The translations under genes were made by a program, and so were the position numbers. Positions 8,312 to 17,724 of a stretch of DNA of 53,182 nucleotides are shown here, piece by piece. Numbering within the stretch: position 1 is the stretch's first letter; every line of letters starts with the position of its first letter. The DNA is from an uncultured Pseudomonadota bacterium (GTDB lineage: Bacteria > Pseudomonadota > Gammaproteobacteria > Steroidobacterales > Steroidobacteraceae). The stretch is taken from NCBI GenBank assembly GCA_903868595.1, contig CAIPVV010000027.1, positions 1 through 53,182 on the forward strand, in the 5' to 3' direction. Below the pieces are notes generated by a model, which ran no database searches, had not been told where the DNA came from, and saw only the letters and a list, made by a program, of their open reading frames with translations.

Positions 8312-10123
8312 CTAGGCCCGCAGCTGCCTCGTCCGCTGCGCCACCCCGCCGCCGACCAAGCCTCGCAGCTTGCCGACCAGCGTGTTGAGCAGGTCGGCAT
8401 GGGCGTCGATCTGCTGCGCCGCCTCGGCGCTCTGTTCGGCATTGGCTGCATTGCCCTGGGACACCCGGTCCATCTGCCGGATGGCGGCGTTGATTTGCTC
8501 GATGCCGAGAGACTGCTCGCGGGCCGCGGTGGCGATCTGCCCGACCAGCACATCGGTGGCTGCTGCCTTGGCGGTTATCTGGGCCAGGGACTCCTGCAGA
8601 TTGACGGTGCCTTGAGACCCCAGCCGGCTGCTGACGATGGCTTCCGCGACCTTCTCGGCCGTTTCCCGTGCCGCTGCGGCACTGCGCTGGGCAAGCGAGC
8701 GCACCTCGTCAGCCACGACGGCGAAACCCGCGCCGGCCTCTCCCGCCCGCGCCGCCTCCACTGCGGCATTGAGTGCCAGGATGTTGGTCTGGAAGGCGAT
8801 TTCATCGATGTTCTTGACGATCTTGGCAACCTGCGCGCTGGAGCTGTCGATCCGCGCGATCGCCTCCGTCATCTGCACCATGGTCTGCGAGCCGCCTGCG
8901 ACCACTATGCGGGTCTGCGCAGCCAGCAGCTTGGCCTGCTCGGCATTATCCGCCGTGGAGCGGATCATGCTGGAGATCTCCTCCAGCGAGGCGCTGGTCT
9001 GCTCTACGGAGGCAGCCTGCTCAGTGGCACCGGAGGAGAGCATCTGGCTGGCCTGCGCCAGCTGCGAGGAGGTCGCATCCAGGCTATGGCTGGTGTGCAT
9101 CAGGTTGCCAATCACGCCGGTGATGGACTCCAGCGTGCCGTACAGGCGCCTAAAGACATACAACGTCAGCCCAAAGATAACGGCCATCAGGCCGAGAAAT
9201 TTCCACAGCAGCTGAAGCGTCTGGGCGTTCAGGTCGGGCTGGTAGGTGGCGGAGATGATCACAAAGCGCCAGCCGGGAAAGGACTGGCGGTGGATTCGGT
9301 AACCGCGGACCACCGCATCGGCCGTACCACCCGCGTCAGCGGCCTCGCTGATCAGCGCGGCGCAGGCTTCGGCGCTGACGGCGCCGGACTGGAACATCAG
9401 CCGCCCGCTGGCATCCAGCACTGCAGCAAAGCCGTGTTCCAGAATCCGTACGGCCGTTACCTCCTCTCGCAGCGCATCCAGGCTGTCGATCGGATAACCC
9501 GCATACCAGATCCCCACCACCTCGCCGCTGCCAGTGGTGATGGGTTCGTAGGCCGTGTAATACGGCTTCTGCAGGATTTCCACCACGCCCGTGAAGCTAC
9601 GGCCCTGGCGGATGGCGGTCATCGCCGCACCGGCAGGGTCCAGCAACGTGCCAACGGCCCGGGAGCCATCGGCCTTCTTGACGTTGGTGGCCACGCGGAC
9701 GAAATTCTCGCCGTCGCGCACGAACAGGGTGGTGGTGCCGCCCATCAGGCCCGCGACCCGGTCCACCAGGTCGAAGTTGCCGACCATCGAGGTTTCCCCG
9801 AAGAGCAGGCCAGGAACCTCCTTGCCCGCCACACTGGGACGGCCCCTGATCTGCGCGGGGCCCATTTGCTGGGTCGCGGCCTTCAGGACGCGCAGCGACG
9901 CCGTGGCGAGCTTTCCGTACAGGGCGTCCGCAAGCGATAGATGCGAGTTCACCAGGTTCACGGCCGAGCGCTCGGCCGACTCGGCCGAGCGATTGACTTC
10001 CGCCCGCACCGTAAGGAAGGCCAACAGGCTCAGGACGCCCAGCAGACCCATGATCACCGCATAGCCGAGCAGCTTGTTGCGACGGCCAGCCAGTCCAGGC
10101 GCCGCGCGCGCCGGCCGGCTCAT
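8312..10123 (-). CDS. Methyl-accepting chemotaxis protein with periplasmic Cache-type sensor
   Basis: A 603-residue inner-membrane chemoreceptor. TM1 is at about 17-39, TM2 at about 304-323, and between them a large periplasmic sensor of the Cache_3/Cache_2 type ([29 protein letters not shown]). The cytoplasmic part holds the hairpin tip [26 protein letters not shown] and the following [14 protein letters not shown], so it should contact CheA/CheW. I see no HAMP pattern between TM2 and the methylation helices; only about 20 residues ([14 protein letters not shown]) join them. There is no C-terminal pentapeptide for CheR tethering. The ATG at 10123 has a GGCGGT element upstream; a GTG at 10144 is also possible. 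Confidence 0.9.
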   Translation of the reverse strand: MSRPARAAPGLAGRRNKLLGYAVIMGLLGVLSLLAFLTVRAEVNRSAESAERSAVNLVNSHLSLADALYGKLATASLRVLKAATQQMGPAQIRGRPSVAGKEVPGLLFGETSMVGNFDLVDRVAGLMGGTTTLFVRDGENFVRVATNVKKADGSRAVGTLLDPAGAAMTAIRQGRSFTGVVEILQKPYYTAYEPITTGSGEVVGIWYAGYPIDSLDALREEVTAVRILEHGFAAVLDASGRLMFQSGAVSAEACAALISEAADAGGTADAVVRGYRIHRQSFPGWRFVIISATYQPDLNAQTLQLLWKFLGLMAVIFGLTLYVFRRLYGTLESITGVIGNLMHTSHSLDATSSQLAQASQMLSSGATEQAASVEQTSASLEEISSMIRSTADNAEQAKLLAAQTRIVVAGGSQTMVQMTEAIARIDSSSAQVAKIVKNIDEIAFQTNILALNAAVEAARAGEAGAGFAVVADEVRSLAQRSAAAARETAEKVAEAIVSSRLGSQGTVNLQESLAQITAKAAATDVLVGQIATAAREQSLGIEQINAAIRQMDRVSQGNAANAEQSAEAAQQIDAHADLLNTLVGKLRGLVGGGVAQRTRQLRA

Positions 10124-10478
10124 AAGGCTACCGCCGCAAGGCACTGAGTCCGGCGCCGCCTGCCCCGGGTGGCCAGCCTGCAGGTGGCTGCGGCGCGCCT
10201 GGCCGCCGCGGCGGCCGCACCGGGGCCGATGGCTGGCGGCAAGGCGAGCGTTGCATGCAGCGCAGACCAGTCGTTTCCCATGCTTTTCGGACTCCTAGGA
10301 GGAGCACGACTATACACCTGCTCCCCTCTGCAGCCCCGACGCAGCGCCAGCGCCGCACGGCCTGCTCGGCAGAACCGCCGTCCCGAGGCACACACGCCAA
10401 GGACGCTCTGCACAGGTCCCTGACGGTGAGGGAGGGTGTCAGCGGCGGATCGCCGCCGACAGCCGGGGACCCGGGCTG
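10124..10478. other. Intergenic stretch before the IS5 remnant
   Basis: About 355 bases with no supported gene. It contains the chemoreceptor promoter region and, around 10410-10424, a CTGCACAGGTCCCTGA-like stretch. This could be a remnant of the left end of the IS5-type element, but no matching right end was found. Confidence 0.35.
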
Positions 10479-10795
10479 AAGCAGACGAGGTTTGCAGCAG
10501 CGGCCGGGGACGGCGCGGGCAAGGTCCCCCGCCGGGAGCGCTGTCTGGCCGAGCGGGATGCGGTAGTCCCCTGCACGCCGCTCCAGGCCCTCATCGAGCC
10601 GCACTACACCAAGGCCGGCAACGGCACCCCGCCGAGGCCCCGGGGAGCGGATGCTGCGCATCGACTGGCGGCAGCCGTGGTGCTACCTCTGCGATCCTGC
10701 CGCCGCGGATGCGCACTACGACCCCCGAGTCCCTGCGCCGCGTCCTCGGCATCGAGCCACCCCACCACCCGGATCGGCCGCTACCGGTCAAGCAG
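10479..10795 (+). pseudogene. Decayed IS5-family transposase, N-terminal third only
   Basis: Three successive frames give a clear IS5-type transposase N-terminus. Frame one from 10479 reads KQTRFAAAAGDGAGK, then RRERCLAERDAVVP and ALIEPHYTKAGNG. A shift near 10645 leads to MLRIDWRQPWCYLCDPAAAD from 10651. A second shift near 10718 gives TPESLRRVLGIE. Intact members continue for about 200 more residues with the DDE catalytic triad; none of that is present, and a stop follows at about 10800. The expected ATG is a CTG here. With at least two frameshifts and a missing C-terminus this copy cannot be active. Confidence 0.85.
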
Positions 10796-10867
10796 ACCGT
10801 CAATAGCGGCCGCAGCGCCCTTCAATCCGTCAAACCTGCCACGGGCCTTCGCCTGTGCCGCGCTTCC

Positions 10868-11329
10868 CTAGGAGGCAAAGCCGTTCTGGCGCCAGGCCTC
10901 GTAGACCACCACCGCGACGGAATTGGAGAGGTTCAGGCTGCGGTTGCCGGGCCGCATCGGGATGCTCAGCGTCTGGTAGGGCTGAGGCAGGCCCGCCAGG
11001 ACCTCGGGCGAGAGCCCCCGGGTCTCCGGGCCGAACAGGAAGCTGTCGCCGGGTCGAAACTGCGCCTCGGTGTGCCGCTGGGACGCCCCCGTCTCGATCA
11101 CATAGAGCCGCGTGGGGCCGATGGCCGCCAGGCAGGCCGCCAGGTCCGCGTGCTGGGTTACGTGCGCCATCTGGTGGTAGTCCAGGCCCGCCCGCCGCAG
11201 GCGCGGCTCGGTGATCTCAAAGCCCAGCCGGCCCACCAGGTGCAGCGCCGCACCGGTGTTGGCGCAGAGCCGGATGGCATTACCCGTGTTGGGCGGGATC
11301 TCCGGCTCAAACAGCAGCACGTTGAACAA
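10868..11329 (-). CDS. trmL: tRNA (cytidine(34)-2'-O)-methyltransferase TrmL
   Basis: A 153-residue SPOUT-class methyltransferase that 2'-O-methylates the wobble base of tRNA-Leu isoacceptors. Signatures are NVLLFEPEIPPNTGNAIRLCANTG at the start (the E. coli enzyme begins MLNIVLYEPEIPPNTGN), RLRRAGLDYH, FGPETRGLSPEVL and the knot segment IPMRPGNRSLNLSNSVAVVVYE. I choose a TTG start at 11329: it aligns with the E. coli start and is preceded by GGGGGAAAG. An ATG at 11365 would add twelve residues and overlap the divergent pyrD start. Confidence 0.9.
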   Translation of the reverse strand: MFNVLLFEPEIPPNTGNAIRLCANTGAALHLVGRLGFEITEPRLRRAGLDYHQMAHVTQHADLAACLAAIGPTRLYVIETGASQRHTEAQFRPGDSFLFGPETRGLSPEVLAGLPQPYQTLSIPMRPGNRSLNLSNSVAVVVYEAWRQNGFAS

Positions 11330-11351
11330 GCGTCTTTCCCCCGATTCAGGC

Positions 11352-11357
11352 GATAAT
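11352..11357 (+). promoter_or_regulatory. GATAAT -10-like box directly before pyrD
   Basis: GATAAT ends six bases before the pyrD ATG, so a transcript starting at the usual distance would begin at or next to the start codon. No Shine-Dalgarno sequence lies in between. Confidence 0.35.
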
Positions 11358-11363
11358 TTGAGC

Positions 11364-12344
<981 letters not shown>

Positions 12345-12382
12345 CATCCCCTTACAAAGATAGAGACTGGAAGACCCCCATC

Positions 12383-13477
12383 ATGTCGGCACTTGAAACC
12401 ATCAACTTCACGCGCGGCGTCCCCGCCAACGAATCCTTCCCGATCGCGGAGCTGGCCGAGTGCGCCGCGACCGTGCTGGCTCAGGGCTCGGCCGAGGCCG
12501 TCCTGCAGTACGGGCCTGCCGCGGGCCTGGCGCCCCTGCGTACGTGGCTTGCCGAGTGGCAGCACGTCAAGCCCGAGCAGGTGCTCACCGGCAATGGCTC
12601 GCTGGAGCTGGTGCAGTTCCTGTGCACGGCCCTGATCAAGCCGGGCGAGGTGGTGTTCACCGAGTCTCCGAGCTACGACCGCGCGATCAACCTCTTTCGC
12701 CGCAACGGCGCCAACGTCATCGGCGTACCGCTGCAGGCCGACGGCCCGGACCTTGAGGCGCTGGAGAAGCTGCTGGCGCAGTACAAGCCGAAGCTCTTCT
12801 ACGTGATCCCGGACTTCCAGAACCCCTCCGGCGCGACCTGCTCGGGCGCCAAGCGCAGGCGCCTCGTGGAGCTGGCCGAGAAGCACGACCTGCTGCTGCT
12901 GGAGGATGCGCCCTACCGGATGCTGCGCTACCGCGGCGTGCAGGAGCCGACCCTGTTCGAGCTCGCTCCGCACCGCGTGCTGCACATGAGCTCCTTCACC
13001 AAGCTGATCGCCCCGGGCGTGCGCCTGGGCTTCATGATCGGGGATGCGGCAACCCTGGCCAAGATCGGCAAGGTCGCCGAGGACACGTACATCTCGCCGG
13101 GCTACTTCGCCCACGGCGTGACCTACGAGTGGTGCCGCCGCGGCCTGTTGTTCCCGCAGATCGAGCGCCTGAAGGCGCTCTACGCGCCGCGCCTGGACGC
13201 GTGCCTTGCAGCCCTCGACAAGTACATCCCGGACGCCGTGGCCACGCGCCCGGATGGCGGGTTCTTCCTGTCGCTGACGCTGCCGGAAGGCGTCTTGACC
13301 ACCGACCTGCGCGCGGCCGCGGCCAAGCGCAACATGAACCTGGCGGACGGCCTGGCCTTCTTCCCGCAGGGCGGCGGCGAGCGCTTCCTGCGCCTGCCCT
13401 TCTGCGCGCTCACCGCGGCGCAGATCGAGGAGGGCATCCGCCGCCTGGCCGAGTGCGTGAAGGACGTGCGCAAGTAG
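12383..13477 (+). CDS. PLP-dependent aminotransferase, class I/II fold
   Basis: A 364-residue fold-type I aminotransferase resembling the 2-aminoadipate/valine-pyruvate transaminase group and the catalytic half of MocR regulators, but without a DNA-binding domain. Visible features are LTGNGSLELVQFL for cofactor phosphate binding, YVIPDFQNPSGATCS, DAPYRMLRY, and the Schiff-base lysine in HMSSFTKLIAPGVRLGFM. The C-terminal FLRLPFCAL arginine would bind the substrate carboxylate. The ATG at 12383 lies 38 bases after pyrD; the longer frame upstream reads through pyrD out of phase. Substrate unknown. Confidence 0.88.
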   Translation: MSALETINFTRGVPANESFPIAELAECAATVLAQGSAEAVLQYGPAAGLAPLRTWLAEWQHVKPEQVLTGNGSLELVQFLCTALIKPGEVVFTESPSYDRAINLFRRNGANVIGVPLQADGPDLEALEKLLAQYKPKLFYVIPDFQNPSGATCSGAKRRRLVELAEKHDLLLLEDAPYRMLRYRGVQEPTLFELAPHRVLHMSSFTKLIAPGVRLGFMIGDAATLAKIGKVAEDTYISPGYFAHGVTYEWCRRGLLFPQIERLKALYAPRLDACLAALDKYIPDAVATRPDGGFFLSLTLPEGVLTTDLRAAAAKRNMNLADGLAFFPQGGGERFLRLPFCALTAAQIEEGIRRLAECVKDVRK

Positions 13478-13661
13478 CCTCCTGCGGCGGCCGCGGCGGT
13501 CACCGGGCCGGTGATCGCGCGCGAGACGGGGCGCGTGCAGCCGTTCGGCCGCGCGCTGCCTGCTAGGCGCAGTACCCGCGTGGGCAACCCCGCCCGGCCG
13601 CGCATAGATGCGCTACCCATTGTGGTGTAAGGTCGGCGACGCGCCGCCTGCGGTGCCGAAC

Positions 13662-13667
13662 TACAAT
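13662..13667 (+). promoter_or_regulatory. TACAAT -10-like box before the lactonase gene
   Basis: TACAAT lies 18 bases before the ATG at 13686, with a GGGG element between them. The -35 is not obvious. Confidence 0.3.
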
Positions 13668-13685
13668 GACAAGCGGGGATTTCAC

Positions 13686-14564
13686 ATGCTGATCACTGTC
13701 CTGCCGCGCCCGTGGCGCCGCGTCGCCTGCACACTGGCACTGGTGGCGCTCGCCACCGTCATCGCACCGTCGGGCTTCGCCGCGCCGGCCGCGAAGGCGC
13801 TGCGCCTCTACATTCTGGACTGCGGCACCATCTCGCCAATGGACCCGGCGCTCTTCAGCCTGAAGAAGGAGGAGATCAAGGGCGATGCGAGCTTCGTTTC
13901 CCCCTGCTACCTGATCGTGCATCCCAAGGGCACGCTGATCTGGGACGTGGGGCAGGTACCCGACGCGATGATCCCGGACGACGGCACCGAGGTGGTGAAC
14001 GACCGGATCCTGAAGGCCACGCGGCGCCTCACCACGCAGCTGGCGGCGCTCGGCTACACGCCCAAGGACCTGAACTTCGTGGCGATGTCGCACTACCACG
14101 CCGACCACACCGCCAATGCGAATGCCTTCGCCGGCTCCACCTGGATCGTGCAGCAGGCCGAGTACGACGCCATGTTCAGCACCGCGCAGCTCGGCATCCG
14201 CACGCCGGACAGCTACAAGGACCTGAAGGATGCCAAGCGCATCACGCTGCACAACAGCGACCATGACGTGTTCGGCGACGGCAGCGTGGTGGTGAAGTCA
14301 GCCCCGGGGCACACGCCGGGGCACCAGATGCTGTTCCTGAGGCTCAAGCACTTCGGGCCGCTGCTGCTGATGGGAGACCTCTACCACCTGCCCGAGGAGC
14401 GCAGCCTGGATCGCGTGCCGACGTTTGATTTCGACGCAGCCACGACACGCACCACGCGCAAGACGGTCGAGGCGTTCATCCGCCAGACGCACGCGACGGC
14501 GTGGATCCAGCACGACCCGGCGACCTACGCGCCGCTCAAGAAGGCCCCGGCCTTCTACGACTAG
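13686..14564 (+). CDS. Exported N-acyl homoserine lactonase-like metallo-beta-lactamase
   Basis: A 292-residue protein with a signal peptide (about residues 1-32, ending FAAPA). A metallo-beta-lactamase domain of the AHL-lactonase group follows, starting LRLYILDCGTIS. The metal motif HYHADHTANANAF has His136, His138, Asp140 and His141; GHTPGHQ gives the next metal His and LLLMGDLYH the bridging Asp. Family members open the lactone ring of quorum-sensing signals, but lactonase specificity cannot be read from sequence alone. Export to the periplasm is a departure from the cytoplasmic AiiA prototype. The ATG at 13686 is chosen because it starts directly on the signal peptide. Converges on a SnoaL-like gene. 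Confidence 0.82.
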   Translation: MLITVLPRPWRRVACTLALVALATVIAPSGFAAPAAKALRLYILDCGTISPMDPALFSLKKEEIKGDASFVSPCYLIVHPKGTLIWDVGQVPDAMIPDDGTEVVNDRILKATRRLTTQLAALGYTPKDLNFVAMSHYHADHTANANAFAGSTWIVQQAEYDAMFSTAQLGIRTPDSYKDLKDAKRITLHNSDHDVFGDGSVVVKSAPGHTPGHQMLFLRLKHFGPLLLMGDLYHLPEERSLDRVPTFDFDAATTRTTRKTVEAFIRQTHATAWIQHDPATYAPLKKAPAFYD

Positions 14565-14579
14565 GCCTGGACGGCCGCC

Positions 14580-14602
14580 CGGCGCTGCCTACGGCAGCGC
14601 CG
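14580..14602. terminator. Hairpin between convergent lactonase and SnoaL-like genes
   Basis: CGGCGCTGCC and GGCAGCGCCG form a perfect 10-bp stem with a 3-base TAC loop. The TAG stop of the minus-strand gene falls across the stem-loop junction. No T-tract follows on either strand, so action as a terminator is inferred from the convergent position. Confidence 0.45.
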
Positions 14603-15053
14603 AGGAGTGGTGCGCGACGATCAGCCACTGCCCCTGGCGGCGCGCGTACACGAAGGTAAAGCGCGCCGGTGTCTGCACGGTCTTGCCGTCCACGGTGCTG
14701 GTGCGGATGTAGAAGCCGCTGTTGATCGCCACATCCCCCAGCAGCTGCACGCGGTGCTCGCCGACTGCCATGCGGGAATCCCCTGCGTTCGCCAGCCCCT
14801 TGAAGTACTCGCGTACCAGCGCCGGGCTATCGCGCAGCACGGGCGAGGAGGTGCCGTGGAACACCGCGTCGGGCGCGTACAGGGCGACGATGTCGTCGGT
14901 ACTGCGGTTGTTGAAGGCGCTGATCCAGCGCTGCGTCGCAGCCTCCACCTCCCCGCGCTCATCGGCCTGCGCCAGCGGCGATATCAGCATTGCGCCCAGC
15001 ACGGCGGCGGCCATCCCGCGGCACATCCGGCCCCATCCTGTTGTTCGAGTCAT
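14589..15053 (-). CDS. Exported SnoaL-like/DUF4440 protein (SgcJ/EcaC type)
   Basis: A 154-residue protein with a signal peptide (to about residue 30, ISPLAQA) and a single NTF2-like cone. Its core reads WISAFNNRSTDDIVALYAPDAVFHGTSSP, and the end reads RFTFVYARRQGQWLIVAHHSSALP, the usual end of SgcJ/EcaC-type proteins. These small domains bind hydrophobic ligands or act as isomerases/hydrolases; no function is assured. Its ATG overlaps the stop of the upstream flavoprotein by four bases (ATGA), so the two are translationally coupled and both are exported. Confidence 0.82.
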   Translation of the reverse strand: MTRTTGWGRMCRGMAAAVLGAMLISPLAQADERGEVEAATQRWISAFNNRSTDDIVALYAPDAVFHGTSSPVLRDSPALVREYFKGLANAGDSRMAVGEHRVQLLGDVAINSGFYIRTSTVDGKTVQTPARFTFVYARRQGQWLIVAHHSSALP

Positions 15054-16558
15054 ACGGTAGGTTTCACATTGGCATTGAGCCGGAAGAGGTTGGTGGGATC
15101 GTAGCGGTTCTTCAGCTTCACGAGGCGCGGCAGGTTCGCCATGTAGTTCTCATCCAGCTGCTTCTGCGTCTCCTCGGTCGCATCGTTTGTGTAGAAGCCG
15201 TCCGTGTGCGGCACGATGCGTCCCCAGTAGTCCAGCAGCCACTTGATGTGCGGCGCCGGGTCCGCGTTGCCGGGCCAGTCGACCGTGAGCAGCGAGGTCG
15301 CGTGGATGCCCCGGTGTGGGAATGCGGTGGCGTCAGCGGCAACGCGCGAGATTGCCCCGCCGCAGTGCTGGAAGCCCACGAGCGTGGAGCGCTCGGGATG
15401 TTCCTCCAGCCCGCCGACCATCGCCTCGATGAGCGCGGGCGGGATCTTCTTCACGAAGCCAGTCTTCGTATAGGAGCCGATCGCCCGCTTCTCGTCGCTG
15501 TCGCCGGAGCGTTGCAGGGCGACGTAGTCCAGCGGCTTGACCGTATCGATGAGCGGCTTGCCGACGCTGCGCAGGGTCTTCAGGATCGCCTCCGCCTTCT
15601 CGGGCCGGCCGCTGTAGCAAAGGATGAAGCCCACGCCGCTCACGCCGCTGAAGTCGCTGTTGCTGGCCATGGCGGCGCTCAGGTACAGCTCATCCGGCGC
15701 CGTGCCCTCGTACTCGGCATAGAAGGAGAGCACCTGGCGGGCCTGGCTCAGCGGGAAGAGGATATTGCCGCCGATGACCTGCCGCTGCATCGGGTGCAGG
15801 TTGAAATCAAAGCCGGTGACGACGCCATAGTTGCCGCCGCCGCCGCGCACGCCCCAGAACAGCTCCGGGTTCTGCTCGGCGTCGGCACGCAGGATCTCCC
15901 CGCTGGCCGTCACGATCTCCACGCCGCGTACGTTGTCGAGCGCGAGGCCATAGCGGCGCGCGAGGCGGCCGAATCCGCCGCCCAGCGTGAGCCCGCCGAC
16001 GCCGGTATGGGATACGGTGCCGGCCGTGGTGACCAGTCCGTGGGCCATCGACTCGTGGTCGAGGTCACCCAGCAGGCTCCCGCCGCCCACGCGCGCGAGG
16101 CGGGCCTCGGGATCCACGCGCACGCCCCGCAGCAGCGAGAGGTCCAGGAGCATGCCGCGCTCGCAGGTGGACTTGCCGGAGGGGCTGTGGCCACCGCATT
16201 TGACTGCCAGCAGCAGGTCCGCCTCGCGCGCGAATTGCACGGCGTTGCGCACGTCGACGGCGCCGCGCGGCTGCACGATGAGGGCCGGGTGGCGGTTCAT
16301 CTGGGCGTTCCAGACCCAGCGCGCCTGGTCATAGCCGGCACCGCCCGGCAGGATGAGGTTGCCGCGCAGGCTCTCGCCGAGCTCCTGCACGGCGGCGCGC
16401 TTCAGGGTCACCGGCTTGCCGGCGCCGGTGACGGCGTCCAGGTCCCGATCGATGCCGACGGGGGAGGGCGCAAGGATCGCGCTGAAGCCGCGGCTGGCCG
16501 GCAGGTTGGCGGTCGCGGCGAGCAGCGAGCTTGCAAGGAAACGACGGCGGCTAAACAT
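15050..16558 (-). CDS. Tat-exported FAD-linked oxidoreductase, berberine-bridge (BBE) type
   Basis: A 502-residue flavoprotein. The N-terminus has a twin-arginine signal (SRRRFLASS, residues 3-11). A PCMH-type FAD domain follows: PALIVQPRGAVDVRNAVQFAR, KCGGHSPSG with His124 as the usual 8-alpha flavin linkage, GVGGLTLGGGFGRLARRYGLALDNVRGVEIVTASGE, and FWGVRGGGGNYGVVTGFDF. The C-terminal BBE segment ends YDPTNLFRLNANV. In bicovalent members a Cys precedes GxGG by four residues; here that position is Val182, so only the His link is expected. Its TGA overlaps the ATG of the SnoaL-like gene. Substrate unknown; sugars and alkaloid-like compounds are typical for the family. Confidence 0.88.
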   Translation of the reverse strand: MFSRRRFLASSLLAATANLPASRGFSAILAPSPVGIDRDLDAVTGAGKPVTLKRAAVQELGESLRGNLILPGGAGYDQARWVWNAQMNRHPALIVQPRGAVDVRNAVQFAREADLLLAVKCGGHSPSGKSTCERGMLLDLSLLRGVRVDPEARLARVGGGSLLGDLDHESMAHGLVTTAGTVSHTGVGGLTLGGGFGRLARRYGLALDNVRGVEIVTASGEILRADAEQNPELFWGVRGGGGNYGVVTGFDFNLHPMQRQVIGGNILFPLSQARQVLSFYAEYEGTAPDELYLSAAMASNSDFSGVSGVGFILCYSGRPEKAEAILKTLRSVGKPLIDTVKPLDYVALQRSGDSDEKRAIGSYTKTGFVKKIPPALIEAMVGGLEEHPERSTLVGFQHCGGAISRVAADATAFPHRGIHATSLLTVDWPGNADPAPHIKWLLDYWGRIVPHTDGFYTNDATEETQKQLDENYMANLPRLVKLKNRYDPTNLFRLNANVKPTV

Positions 16559-16651
16559 GCCTGCTTCTCCGGTTTCTTCCCCGGCCCCGAGCTTACGCCA
16601 GCGCTGCGGGCGCAGGAGCCTCTTGTGGACGGCCGCCCGGCGCGCGCGATC

Positions 16652-17707
16652 CTAGGTGACGGTGCGCCGCGTGGGATACGCGAACTTCACCCCGGCGGCG
16701 GCGAAGGCGGCAACGATCGCGTGGTTCACGGCGTCGACCACCACGCCGCTGTCCACGGTGCGCGTGGGCAGGATGAAGTACAGCACCTCGAACTCCATCG
16801 CGTACTGGCCCAGGTCCGCGAGCAGGCAACTGCCATAGCGCGTGTGCGCCTGGCCGTCCACCGCGGCCTTCACCAGCGCCGGCACCTGCGCCACCGTGTC
16901 GGCGGGCGTTTCATAGGCCACGTAGAGCCTGAACAGCGCGCGCGGCTCACGGCCCAGGTTCCGCACGCGGCTCTTCAGCACGTCCGCGTTGGCCAGGATG
17001 ATCAGCTCCCCCGCGGGGCCGCGCAGGCGGGTGCTCTTGATGCCAATGTGCTCCACCGCCCCCACGAACGCGTCCAGCTTGAGGATGTCGCCCGGCACGA
17101 AGGGCTTGTCGAAGGCGATGGAGAGCGAGGCGAAGAGGTCCCCCAGGATGGTCTGCACGGCCAGCGCCACCGCGATGCCGCCGACGCCCAGGCCCGCCAC
17201 CAGCGCGGTGATGTTGATACCCAGGTTGTCCAGCGCCAGCAGCACCAGGATCGCCCAGATGATGAGCTGGGCGCAGAACATGAGCACGTCGACCGAGCCC
17301 TGGGAGAAATCCGAACCGGCGCCGCTGCGCCGCTGGCGCTGCCAGATGAAGAAGCGCAGCGCGACGTTGGCCCAGATGCCCATCTGCAGCCACACGCCCA
17401 CCACGATGACGATGTCGAAGATCCGGTCCACCCGCTTGGGCAGGCTGAGGATCTTCTCGGCCAGGTAGAGCGCGACAACCAGCAGCACCAGCCGGTTGGT
17501 CTGGGCGAGGATCCGCGAGAGCAGCTCCAGCGCCGGCGTGTCCGGCAGGCCCTCGCGCCAGCGCGCCTGGCGCGCATGGATGCGGCCGCGCAGGAACGGC
17601 AGCACCAGGAAGGTGAACAGGAAGGCCAGCAGCGCCAGCCCCCAGTTCAGGAGGCTGTTGCCGAAGTACTCGACGGCCAGGAGGTCGCGGATCGGGGAGT
17701 CGTGCAT
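16652..17707 (-). CDS. MscS-family mechanosensitive channel
   Basis: A 351-residue membrane protein with about four to five transmembrane helices and the MscS pore region. The pore helix reads LGINITALVAGLGVGGIAVALAVQTILGDLFASLSI, with the Gly/Ala pattern of the family. The beta domain follows (FVPGDILKLDAFVGAVEHIGIKSTRLRG, then ELIILANADVLKSRVRNLGRE). It should open under membrane tension to release solutes. It lies 17 bases downstream of ntrC, so read-through from that operon is possible; no function in nitrogen control is implied. Confidence 0.9.
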   Translation of the reverse strand: MHDSPIRDLLAVEYFGNSLLNWGLALLAFLFTFLVLPFLRGRIHARQARWREGLPDTPALELLSRILAQTNRLVLLVVALYLAEKILSLPKRVDRIFDIVIVVGVWLQMGIWANVALRFFIWQRQRRSGAGSDFSQGSVDVLMFCAQLIIWAILVLLALDNLGINITALVAGLGVGGIAVALAVQTILGDLFASLSIAFDKPFVPGDILKLDAFVGAVEHIGIKSTRLRGPAGELIILANADVLKSRVRNLGREPRALFRLYVAYETPADTVAQVPALVKAAVDGQAHTRYGSCLLADLGQYAMEFEVLYFILPTRTVDSGVVVDAVNHAIVAAFAAAGVKFAYPTRRTVT

Positions 17708-17724
17708 TCCCCAATTATCGGGCG

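Noticed and set aside
8219..9940. Plus-strand open frame of 573 codons opposite the chemoreceptor
   Set aside because: It is the antisense of a gene with clear MCP motifs and has low-complexity composition.
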